9,417 nucleotides of DNA, from positions 1 to 9,417 of the forward strand of contig JAPLMK010000073.1 in the NCBI GenBank assembly GCA_026387085.1. The letters are read 5' to 3'. The notes beneath the pieces are model-generated. The model searched no databases. It was not told where the DNA came from and saw only the letters and a list, made by a program, of their open reading frames with translations. Shown piece after piece: positions 1 through 6,500 of the stretch. This stretch comes from Candidatus Omnitrophota bacterium. GTDB lineage: Bacteria; Ratteibacteria; UBA8468; MWAK01. Within the stretch, counting starts at the first letter, position 1. The number at the start of each line of letters is the position of its first letter. A program made the position numbers and the translations under genes.

Positions 1-269
1 CCCCCCCCCGCAACGGATATTTTTCAAACCCACGGTCAGGCGTGTGCGCCTTCAGCAACCATTGGACAAAAGAGGCAATTTTTTATTTTGTAGTTTTTGT
101 GGTAGAAATTGTGTCGCCATATCTCCTACTTTTCAAGCGTTAATTGTCATGATTGTATTTTATCTTTATTTTTGATTTTCAATAGTTCTTCCATATTTTT
201 GAAGGTAATTATTTGCAGTGACAATTTATTGAAAAAGAGTGTGACAGGTGTGTGACAGAAATTTGAGAT

Positions 270-298
270 TTGTCAGGGTAGGGGAGAGGTGGTAAAAT
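270..298 (+). promoter_or_regulatory. candidate sigma70-type promoter for rnd leader transcript
   Basis: TTGTCA (270-275) and TAAAAT (293-298) are separated by exactly 17 bases, a near-consensus vegetative promoter. Transcription would begin near 305 and give a leader of roughly 190 bases before the RNase D start at 494. That leader would carry the stem-loop at 336-353 and the tRNA-like hairpin at 391-428. The assignment rests on sequence match only. Confidence 0.45.
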
Positions 299-335
299 AA
301 TCATAAAAGTCGTGAGATGTTTGATAATAAAGGCA

Positions 336-353
336 TTGCGGCGAAACCGGCAA
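336..353 (+). other. bulged stem-loop in rnd leader
   Basis: TTGC (336-339) pairs with GCAA (350-353). GG (340-341) pairs with CC (347-348), with G349 bulged and a CGAAA loop. It lies between the candidate promoter and the tRNA-like hairpin, so it would be part of the same leader RNA. No T-run follows, so it is not an intrinsic terminator. Confidence 0.3.
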
Positions 354-390
354 GAAAAAGACCTCCAGTAAATTGCGGTAAATTGGGACT

Positions 391-429
391 GTGGCTCCTT
401 TAGCACGGGTTCGAATCCCGTTAGCCACC
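391..429 (+). other. tRNA-like minihelix or tRNA 3'-end remnant
   Basis: The sequence contains a perfect tRNA T-arm: stem ACGGG (405-409), loop TTCGAAT (410-416), stem CCCGT (417-421). It is followed by one T and AGCCAC (423-428), which pairs with GTGGCT (391-396) as a 6-bp acceptor-like stem. Eight bases (397-404) stand where the D and anticodon arms would be. No acceptable 5' half of a full tRNA is found upstream, so this is not an intact tRNA gene. It could be a decayed tRNA, the 3' scar left by an element integrated in a tRNA gene, or a functional tRNA mimic in the leader of rnd. An alternative reading treats GCT/AGC (394-404) as a class II variable arm. Confidence 0.55.
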
Positions 430-493
430 CTGTTATCACCCGCCTAAATTCGAATAAGTAAATTACGGATATAAAACGTGCCATTCTCTGTAT

Positions 494-1642
494 ATGCCAA
501 CTATGCCACAGCCGGAATATTTGATGGTGGAAACACCGCAGGGCTTACATGAAGCGTGCGCTATTCTGTCGAGAGCGAAGATTATCGCGCTCGATATGGA
601 AGCCGACACTCTGTTTCATTACGGGGAAACGGCATGCCTGGCGCAACTGTCGGATGGCGCGCAAATATGGCTGGTGGACCTGCGCCGGATGACGGACATT
701 TCTCCCCTGAAGCCGATACTTGAGAACGCTGCCGTCGAGAAGGTTTTGCACGGGGCTGATTACGATATCCGGCTCCTGCGGCGCTACTTTGGCATTAATT
801 GCCGTCCGATATTCGACACGGAAGTGGCGGCTCGTTTCCTCGGGATGCGCCTGTCCAGTTTGGCCGAGGTCCTGGGGAAGCGTTTCGGGGTTGTGCTCGA
901 TAAGAAGTTCCAGAAAAGTGATTGGACGCAGCGACCGTTGAGCGTTGAAATGTGTTCCTATGCCGCCTCCGACGTTCACTGGTTGATACAGCTATCGGGT
1001 CTAATGAAAGAGGATTTGGTTAATCTCGGGCGTTTGGCCTGGGTTGAAGAGGAGTGTGATATTCTGGCGTGTTTACCGGACCGCATCAGGAAACCCGGAC
1101 CGCTCTTTCTCAGCTTTAAGGGCGCTGACCTCCTGGACCGGAGAAGTTTGGCTATATTGGAATCTCTGCTGCAGGCGAGGGAATTATTAGCCGAACAACG
1201 TGATCGTCCGCCGTTTAAAGTGTTCTCTTCCGATACGATCAGGGAGATTATCCGGGAGCGGCCGGAAACAGACCAGGGATTATTACAGATAGCTGGTCTG
1301 GGCCGCAGGAGCGGGACATTCCGCGCCGTTGTGTTGACGGCGGTTAAGGACGCGTTAAATCTTTCCGATGAGCGGTTGCCGGAGTATCCGAGGGGTGTCA
1401 GACGGAAACCAAGCCGCGTTCACCATTTTCAGGAGAGAGTGCAGGGCTTGAAGGAATGGCGCGATAGTCGGTCCGCAATCCTTGGGTTGGACGGCAGCCT
1501 GGTCTGTGCCAACAGCTTAATCCAGGAACTGGCCGTGAAACGCCCGGTCACGCCGGAGGAATTGGACCGGGTCGAACGGCTCCGGAAGTGGCAAAACCGC
1601 GAGTTTGGCGCGGAAATCTGCAATGTGCTCAGCCGGTTGTAA
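494..1642 (+). CDS. rnd: ribonuclease D (DEDDy 3'-5' exonuclease with HRDC domain)
   Basis: A cytoplasmic 3'-to-5' exoribonuclease of 382 aa, expected to trim the 3' ends of tRNA precursors and other structured RNAs. The DnaQ-like exonuclease domain (about residues 8-175) shows the full DEDDy set: D34 and E36 in ALDMEAD, D91 in LHGADYDIRLL, and Y156 and D160 in YAASDVHWL. The substrate-side SDWxxRPL segment lies at 142-149. An HRDC domain follows (about 213-290), then a second helical HRDC-like segment to the C terminus. Length fits the RnaseD family (about 370-390 aa). ATG 494 is chosen because a TAA at 455-457 closes the frame upstream and the domain starts soon after. No Shine-Dalgarno motif precedes it or the next ATG (503), unlike other genes here. 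It stands alone and converges with the thiolase operon 27 bases downstream. Confidence 0.93.
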   Translation: MPTMPQPEYLMVETPQGLHEACAILSRAKIIALDMEADTLFHYGETACLAQLSDGAQIWLVDLRRMTDISPLKPILENAAVEKVLHGADYDIRLLRRYFGINCRPIFDTEVAARFLGMRLSSLAEVLGKRFGVVLDKKFQKSDWTQRPLSVEMCSYAASDVHWLIQLSGLMKEDLVNLGRLAWVEEECDILACLPDRIRKPGPLFLSFKGADLLDRRSLAILESLLQARELLAEQRDRPPFKVFSSDTIREIIRERPETDQGLLQIAGLGRRSGTFRAVVLTAVKDALNLSDERLPEYPRGVRRKPSRVHHFQERVQGLKEWRDSRSAILGLDGSLVCANSLIQELAVKRPVTPEELDRVERLRKWQNREFGAEICNVLSRL

Positions 1643-1669
1643 TTATAGGTATATTAAAACCAAATTGGT

Positions 1670-2854
1670 TCATTCGATGTTTTCTACAATCGTAGTTATT
1701 CCCATGCCGCCGCCGATGCATAATGTAGCCAAGCCGAATCTCTTTTTTTGCCGTTTCAGTTCGTAAAGCAATGTAACCAATATCCTGGTTCCGCTTGCTC
1801 CGATGGGATGACCCAGGGCGATGGCTCCTCCGTTTACGTTTACCTTTTGCTTATTCAATCCCAGCTCCCGGATAACCGCTAAAGATTGGGCCGCAAATGC
1901 TTCATTCAGTTCAAACAAATCGATTTTATCCGGGGAGAGGTTTACTTTTTTCAGCGCTTTCCTGGTTGATTCCACCGGGCCTAGCCCCATAAATTTCGGG
2001 TCAATTCCGGATGAAGCGTATGAAACTATTCTGGCTAATGTCTTAAGTTGCAGTTCTTTTGCTTTGGCAGACGAAGTTATGACTACGGCGGCGGCTCCAT
2101 CGTTGATTCCGGAAGCATTGCCGGCTGTTATCGTTCCTCCCTCCTTAAAGGCCGGTTTTAAACCGGACAATTTTTCCAGGGTGGTATCGGGCCGGGGAAA
2201 CTCATCTTTATCGAAGATTATCTGTTCTCCCTTTTTAGAAACTATTCGGACCGGGGCCATCTCTTCTTTAAATCTACCTTTTTCCTGCGCTTCTTTTGCC
2301 TTCAACTGGCTTTCCAGGGCAAAATTATCCTGTTCCGGGCGGCTTATCTTATATTTTTCCGCCAAACTCTCGGTGATAACAGCCATGTGGCAATCGTTAA
2401 ATATATCCCATAACCCTTCGTGGATAAGGCTATCTAATAATTGATTGTTTCCCAACCGGTATCCCCAGCGGGCATCTTGAAGCAGGAATGGTGCCTGGCT
2501 CATATTTTCCAGACCGCCGGCGACTATAATTTCCGCTTCTCCCGACTGAACGGATTGAGCGCCTAAATTGATTGCTTTCAGCCCGGAACCGCAGACCTTG
2601 TTTATGGTCATCGAGGGGACGGCGTAAGGTATGCCGGCTTTTACGGATGCTTGCCGGGCCGGGTTCTGTCCTAAGCCGGCGCCCAAGACATTTCCCATGA
2701 TTACTTCGTCCACTTTTGCCGAATCAATTCCCGCTCTTTTTAGTGATTCCGCTATTACGGTCGCGCCTAATGCTACGGCGCTGATATCTTTCAAACTCCC
2801 GCCGAATTTACCGATAGCCGTTCTGGATGCCCCGACGATTACGGTTTCGTTCAT
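1670..2854 (-). CDS. atoB: acetyl-CoA C-acetyltransferase (biosynthetic-type thiolase)
   Basis: A 394-aa thiolase that reversibly condenses two acetyl-CoA to acetoacetyl-CoA, or cleaves 3-ketoacyl-CoA. Catalytic residues are in the expected places: nucleophile C88 in NKVCGSGLKA, NEAF at 317-320, H349 in NGGAIALGHPIGASG, and C379 in CIGGGMG. Length matches bacterial AtoB/ThlA/PhaA enzymes (390-395 aa). The start is fixed by GGAGGG six bases upstream and by a 4-base ATGA overlap with the stop of the CoA-transferase, which implies translational coupling. It is the last gene of the three-gene operon. Choosing between a short-chain acetoacetyl-CoA thiolase and a broader 3-ketoacyl-CoA thiolase (FadA-like) is inference; overall sequence style and neighbours favour the former. 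Confidence 0.95.
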   Translation of the reverse strand: MNETVIVGASRTAIGKFGGSLKDISAVALGATVIAESLKRAGIDSAKVDEVIMGNVLGAGLGQNPARQASVKAGIPYAVPSMTINKVCGSGLKAINLGAQSVQSGEAEIIVAGGLENMSQAPFLLQDARWGYRLGNNQLLDSLIHEGLWDIFNDCHMAVITESLAEKYKISRPEQDNFALESQLKAKEAQEKGRFKEEMAPVRIVSKKGEQIIFDKDEFPRPDTTLEKLSGLKPAFKEGGTITAGNASGINDGAAAVVITSSAKAKELQLKTLARIVSYASSGIDPKFMGLGPVESTRKALKKVNLSPDKIDLFELNEAFAAQSLAVIRELGLNKQKVNVNGGAIALGHPIGASGTRILVTLLYELKRQKKRFGLATLCIGGGMGITTIVENIE

Positions 2855-4422
2855 AATTTTCCCTCCGCGTCCTTCTTAAGGCGCATGCTTGAATCGATAA
2901 AGATTCTTTGATCCATAATTTTAAGTTGCGGGCTTATTATCGGCTCAAATTCCATCAAGGGAAGTATCTGGGTCTTCAAATCAATGCCTGGCGCTATTTC
3001 GGTCAGGATTATTTTTCCGTCCCGTAGACGGAATACGGCCCGCTCTGTTACGTAGAGCACCGTCTGGTGCTTTTGGGCGGAATATTCTCCGCTAAAGGTT
3101 ATCTGTTCCACGTTCCGGATAAATTTCTTATACCGCCCTTCCTTTTTTATAACAAGCTTTCCTTTTTCAACGGCAACCTCCAGGTCGCCGGTGGTAAAGG
3201 TGCCGCAGAAGACCACTTTTTTTGCGCTCTGGCTGATATTGATAAATCCGCCGCAGCCGGGCAGGCGCTTGCCGAATTTACTTACGTTGACGTTCCCTTT
3301 TTCATCGGCTTGGGCCAAACCCAAGAAAGCGATATCCAATCCGCCGCCGTCATAAAAATCAAATTGATAAGGTTGGTCAACAATTGCTTCCGGATTGGAA
3401 CTGGCGCCAAAACTCATTCCGCCGGCTGGTATGCCTCCGATCGGCCCGGCTTCGACCGTCTGGATTAGATATTCATTCAGGCCTTCTTCGTTAACCACGG
3501 AAGCTATTGCCTCAGGCATGCCTATTCCCAGGTTTACGACCGCAAAGGGATTAATTTCCAAAGAGGACCTGCGACCGATAATCTTCCTTTCGTTTAAGGG
3601 GATGGGCTGTATTTGGGTAGACGGTATCGTTACTTCGCCGCTGTAGGCGGGATTGTAATCTTCGGCAAACGTCTGTTGATGGTTCTCTTTTTTTGCAATG
3701 ACGATGAAATCAACCAAAAGCCCCGGAACAACTACTTGTCTAACTTTCAAACTGCCGTTTTTAGCCGTTCTTTCCACCTGGGCAATGACGATGCCTCCGG
3801 AATTTTTTACGGCCAGGGCCAACGGGAGCATTTCCAAAGAACCGGCCTCTTTTTCCATGGTGATATTACCGGCTTCGTCCGCCGTAGTGCCCCGGATGAG
3901 TCCGACCGTAATCGGAAACGACTTGTAAAAAAGCCATTCTTTACCATCTAAATTGATAACCTTGACCAGGTCTTCTTTGGTGATGCTGTTTACTTTACCG
4001 CCTTCGACGCGGGGGTCAACGAATGTTTTTAAGCCAACGTGGGTTATTGTTCCCGGTTTACCCGCGGCTATATCCCGGTATAAATGGGAAATTACTCCCT
4101 GGGGAAAATTGTACGCTTCGACCTTATTTTCAATAGCCAGTTTCCCTAATTTCGGGGCAAGATTCCAGTGGCCGCCAACCACTCTTTTCAGGAGTCCTTC
4201 GTGACCAAGATGATTTAAACCCCTGTCCTTGCCGTCGCCTTGCCCGGCTGCATACATCAGGGTTAAGTTTCTGGGTTCGCCGCTCCTTAAAAATCTTTCC
4301 TCCAGGGCGGAGGTCAATTCCTCAGGATGACCGTTGCCGACAAAACCGCCGGTAGCAACTGTATCGCCGTCTTTTATCTTGCTTATCGCTTCTTCGGCTG
4401 AGACTATTTTTCGCTTAATCAC
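2851..4422 (-). CDS. fused alpha/beta acyl-CoA:acetate/3-ketoacid CoA-transferase
   Basis: A family I CoA-transferase with both subunits in one 523-aa chain, like propionate CoA-transferase and E. coli YdiF. It moves CoA between acyl-CoA and a free acid through a glutamyl-CoA thioester. The N-terminal half carries the CoA-transferase signature GGFVGNGHPEEL (about residues 25-36). The C-terminal half carries NLGIGMPEA (297-305) and the catalytic glutamate E324 in TVEAGPIGGIP, followed by the glycine-rich GGGLD segment. I start at GTG 4422 because GGAGGG (4436-4431) lies 8 bases upstream and this gives a 4-base GTGA overlap with the reductase stop. A GTG at 4431 would add three residues but sits on the ribosome binding site. 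It is the middle gene of the operon. Likely substrates are short-chain acids such as acetate, butyrate, acetoacetate or 3-hydroxybutyrate; specificity cannot be read from sequence. Confidence 0.92.
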   Translation of the reverse strand: MIKRKIVSAEEAISKIKDGDTVATGGFVGNGHPEELTSALEERFLRSGEPRNLTLMYAAGQGDGKDRGLNHLGHEGLLKRVVGGHWNLAPKLGKLAIENKVEAYNFPQGVISHLYRDIAAGKPGTITHVGLKTFVDPRVEGGKVNSITKEDLVKVINLDGKEWLFYKSFPITVGLIRGTTADEAGNITMEKEAGSLEMLPLALAVKNSGGIVIAQVERTAKNGSLKVRQVVVPGLLVDFIVIAKKENHQQTFAEDYNPAYSGEVTIPSTQIQPIPLNERKIIGRRSSLEINPFAVVNLGIGMPEAIASVVNEEGLNEYLIQTVEAGPIGGIPAGGMSFGASSNPEAIVDQPYQFDFYDGGGLDIAFLGLAQADEKGNVNVSKFGKRLPGCGGFINISQSAKKVVFCGTFTTGDLEVAVEKGKLVIKKEGRYKKFIRNVEQITFSGEYSAQKHQTVLYVTERAVFRLRDGKIILTEIAPGIDLKTQILPLMEFEPIISPQLKIMDQRIFIDSSMRLKKDAEGKL

Positions 4423-5174
4423 ATGAACCACCCTCCATCAATATGGATTATCTGACCGGTAATGTAACTGGCTTTATCTGATACCAGGAAGGCAGCCAGT
4501 TCTGCTATTTCCCCGGGCAGGGCGAACCTCCCTATGGGAATTTGTTTCAAGAATTCCTGGCGAACGTTCTCCGGTATCTGTTTTGCCATTTCCGTTTCCA
4601 CCATCCCCGGAGCGATGGCGTTTACGGTTATGTTCTTGGAGGCAACTTCCCGGGCAAGTGATTTGGTGAAGCCCATGACACCGGCTTTGGCCGCGGCATA
4701 GTTTGTCTGACCAAAAAATCCCACCTGCCCGCTGATGGAGGATAGGTTCACTATCCGGCCCCAGCCGTTTCCTATCATCGGCTCGATGACTGCCCGGCAG
4801 CAATTGAATACACCGGTAAGATTGATTTCGATTACGGATTGCCATTCAGTTTGAGACATTTTTTTTAACGTCTTGTCCCGGAGTATCGCCGCGTTGTTTA
4901 CCAGGATGTCAATTTTTTTGAATTTAGATAACACTTCTTTTATGGTTGCATCTACTTTTTGAAAATTACTTACGTCACATTCAAAAATAGCCGAATCGCA
5001 GCCCAAGCGCAGAACTTCTTCCCGCACTTTTTCGGCATCATCGCGATTCTTACCTTCGGCATCCGCCACATAATTTACGGCAATATTTGCTCCTTCCCCG
5101 GCTAAAGCAAGGGCGATCGCTTTCCCGATACCTCGGGAACTACCCGTAATTAAGGCTGTCTTTCCCTTTAACAT
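4419..5174 (-). CDS. SDR-family 3-oxoacyl/acetoacetyl-CoA reductase (FabG/PhaB-like)
   Basis: A 251-aa classical short-chain dehydrogenase/reductase with a Rossmann fold. It carries the dinucleotide-binding TGSSRGIG (10-17), NNAA (93-96), N118, S146 in LSSISG, and the YxxxK pair Y159/K163. The overall pattern and the C-terminal IHIDGGWFM match 3-oxoacyl-ACP reductase FabG and acetoacetyl-CoA reductase PhaB. First gene of the operon: AGGAGG (5186-5181) lies six bases before ATG 5174. Because it is coupled to a CoA-transferase and a thiolase rather than to fatty-acid synthesis genes, I infer it acts on acetoacetyl-CoA/(R)-3-hydroxybutyryl-CoA or similar CoA esters, not as the housekeeping FabG. 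The segment after strand 2 (about 34-48) is slightly longer than in E. coli FabG, so cofactor preference is uncertain. Confidence 0.93.
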   Translation of the reverse strand: MLKGKTALITGSSRGIGKAIALALAGEGANIAVNYVADAEGKNRDDAEKVREEVLRLGCDSAIFECDVSNFQKVDATIKEVLSKFKKIDILVNNAAILRDKTLKKMSQTEWQSVIEINLTGVFNCCRAVIEPMIGNGWGRIVNLSSISGQVGFFGQTNYAAAKAGVMGFTKSLAREVASKNITVNAIAPGMVETEMAKQIPENVRQEFLKQIPIGRFALPGEIAELAAFLVSDKASYITGQIIHIDGGWFM

Positions 5175-5246
5175 TTTGAGCCTCCTTAAGCATTTTCAGG
5201 GTTATTGCGGACAATATTCATACCGTCTAAATTTTACTTCTTTTTG

Positions 5247-5255
5247 TGTTATAAT
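5247..5255 (+). promoter_or_regulatory. extended -10 promoter element for leader ORF and URO-D-like gene
   Basis: TG at 5247-5248, one base, then a perfect TATAAT at 5250-5255 form a consensus extended -10 element. The -35 region 17-18 bases upstream is poor, which extended -10 promoters tolerate. Transcription would start near 5262, about 65 bases before the leader ORF. Confidence 0.45.
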
Positions 5256-5280
5256 ATCAAACAATATACCCCGAAATCAA
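5251..5280 (-). promoter_or_regulatory. candidate promoter for the reductase-CoA-transferase-thiolase operon
   Basis: On the minus strand TTGATT (5280-5275) and TATTAT (5256-5251) are separated by 18 bases, and the start site would lie about 60-70 bases before the reductase ATG. The -10 overlaps the oppositely directed TATAAT of the URO-D-like gene, so the two promoters would compete for polymerase. Sequence match only. Confidence 0.3.
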
Positions 5281-5327
5281 TGGCGGTCAGACGGCGGGAC
5301 GCAAAGAAATAAAAGGAGAACGAAAAT

Positions 5328-5369
5328 ATGAAAACGGTCAGGGTTGCGGGGGAGGGCGGGTATGACTGA
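5328..5369 (+). CDS. 13-codon leader ORF overlapping the URO-D-like gene
   Basis: ATG 5328 opens a 13-codon frame, MKTVRVAGEGGYD, ending at TGA 5367-5369. A strong AAGGAGA (5313-5319) sits at ideal spacing before it. The stop overlaps the start of the following gene (ATG 5362) by 8 bases in another frame. The peptide shows no attenuator-like run of one amino acid. It may couple translation to the downstream gene. It could also be an upstream start brought out of frame by a one-base indel in the G-rich stretch 5349-5360. I do not recognise the peptide. Confidence 0.35.
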   Translation: MKTVRVAGEGGYD

Positions 5370-6465
5370 ACGGGAACGATTTATCCGGACGCTGACATGT
5401 TCTTCTCCGGACCGGCCAAGTTACGGAGATTATTTCTCGTATGAAGAAACCCAGAAGCGCTGGGAAAAGGATGGCCTGCCGAAAGGTTTGAACCGGGAAG
5501 AACTTTTTAATTACTTCGGTATGGACCGGATAGACATCTGGGACGGGCAGAAGTTCCCCCTCTGTGATGATATCATCCCGCTTTTTGAATCGTCTGTCGT
5601 GGAAGAGACCGACGCTTATGTTATCAGAAAAGATGCGGTCGGGAGGGTATTGAAAACACTAAAGAACGTTCCGCCTCCGGCAATGCCGCAATTTATTTCC
5701 TATCCGGTGACGGACCGGAAAACGTGGGCTGATTACAAAAATCGCCTGGACCCGGAAACGCCGGGAAGGCTTCCCGCCAACCTTTTGCAAATAGGCAGGT
5801 CTTCTCTGTCACGGAATACGCCGCTCTGCGCCTGGTTCGGCGGCACTTATGGTTACATCAGGAATTGGCTGGGCGTGGAAAACGCAAGCATTCTTTTCTA
5901 TGATGACCCGGGCTTGGTAGAAGAGATGATTGAACATCTGACCTATTTTTACATGACGCTGGCAAAGAAAATTTTTGGGGCAGGCGTACAACTTGACGCG
6001 GTTATGTTTTGGGAGGATATGGCGTATAAGAACGGGTCGCTCCTCTCGCCGGAGAAATATCGGAAATATTGTCTCCGCTTCTACAAGGTTATGGTTGAAC
6101 TGGTCCGGAAGAACGGCGTTAAGGTTGTAATGTTGGATTCAGACGGTAATATCGATGAACTCATGCCGATTTGGCTTGACGCCGGCATTAACTGCATGCA
6201 TCCGATGGAAGTTGCTGCCGGCATGGATGTCCGGACCGCCCGCAGCAAGTACGGCAGGAATGTTACTTTTTTGGGCGGGATAGATAAACGCGCGCTTGCC
6301 AGAGGTCCGGCCGCAATTGACGCTGAAGTAATTCCCAAAATCAGGGATTTACTTGATACCGGCGGTGGATTTGTCGTAGAATGCGACCATGCTGTTCCGC
6401 CGGACGTTTCGTTGGATAATTATCTTTATTTTCGAAAAGTGGTAAGTAAAATTTGCGCCGGATAG
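5362..6465 (+). CDS. URO-D superfamily protein (uroporphyrinogen decarboxylase-like, probable methyltransferase-type)
   Basis: A 367-aa protein of the URO-D TIM-barrel superfamily, which includes HemE and corrinoid/CoM methyltransferases. Family marks are the N-terminal TERERF helix, the MLDSDGNIDELMP segment (257-269, equivalent to HSxGN), GGIDKRAL near residues 309-316, and the C-terminal VECDHAVPPDVSLDNY (339-354). It lacks the N-terminal RQAGR substrate loop of HemE, so heme synthesis is unlikely. It also lacks the H-x-C zinc motif of MtaA/MtbA-type methyltransferases, having D-S-D instead, so the substrate is unknown. I prefer ATG 5362 over TTG 5344 because GGAGG (5351-5355) lies six bases upstream and the family usually begins at this helix. 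It is transcribed divergently from the thiolase operon and overlaps the 13-codon leader ORF. No corrinoid protein is adjacent. Confidence 0.88.
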   Translation: MTERERFIRTLTCSSPDRPSYGDYFSYEETQKRWEKDGLPKGLNREELFNYFGMDRIDIWDGQKFPLCDDIIPLFESSVVEETDAYVIRKDAVGRVLKTLKNVPPPAMPQFISYPVTDRKTWADYKNRLDPETPGRLPANLLQIGRSSLSRNTPLCAWFGGTYGYIRNWLGVENASILFYDDPGLVEEMIEHLTYFYMTLAKKIFGAGVQLDAVMFWEDMAYKNGSLLSPEKYRKYCLRFYKVMVELVRKNGVKVVMLDSDGNIDELMPIWLDAGINCMHPMEVAAGMDVRTARSKYGRNVTFLGGIDKRALARGPAAIDAEVIPKIRDLLDTGGGFVVECDHAVPPDVSLDNYLYFRKVVSKICAG

Positions 6466-6500
6466 TAAAATATTTTGTTGGAACAATAATTGGATGATTT

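Larger units (their letters stand above)
1..490. other. gene-free leader region upstream of RNase D gene
   Basis: No convincing protein gene is visible in this AT-rich stretch. It begins with a run of nine C and a small hairpin (AGGCG/CGCCT, 38-51) that has no adjacent T-run. Three GTGACA words occur at 218-223, 241-246 and 252-257; the last two lie inside a 9-bp direct repeat GTGTGACAG (239-247 and 250-258, spaced 11 bp). Downstream are a candidate promoter, a bulged stem-loop (336-353), a direct repeat GTAAATTG (368-375 and 378-385) and a tRNA-like hairpin (391-428). The one longish reverse-strand reading frame crosses all of these and resembles no protein I know, so I treat it as spurious. 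Confidence 0.6.

Noticed and set aside
1..9. Run of nine C at the very start of the window.
   Set aside because: No associated structure or gene; probably a sequence-edge feature or ordinary homopolymer and too little to interpret.
39..95. Hairpin at 38-51 plus T-run near 81 considered as an intrinsic terminator of an upstream gene.
   Set aside because: The T-run begins about 30 bases after the stem, too far to act with it.
209..484. 91-codon reverse-strand open frame in the rnd leader.
   Set aside because: It runs antisense through the promoter and the tRNA-like hairpin, resembles no known protein, and low-GC noncoding DNA gives such frames by chance.
1657..1670. Small palindrome AACCAAATTGGTT between rnd and the thiolase gene, considered as a bidirectional terminator.
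   Set aside because: The stem is only 4-5 bp, AT-rich, and lacks a proper T-run on either side.
3067..3951. Several plus-strand open frames opposite the CoA-transferase gene.
   Set aside because: They are shadows of the real minus-strand coding sequence, which has full family motifs and catalytic residues.
6470..6490. TTGTTGGAACAA palindrome between the URO-D-like gene and the antiporter gene, considered as a shared terminator.
   Set aside because: The stem is short with a tiny loop and no GC clamp; termination here is possible but not supported.
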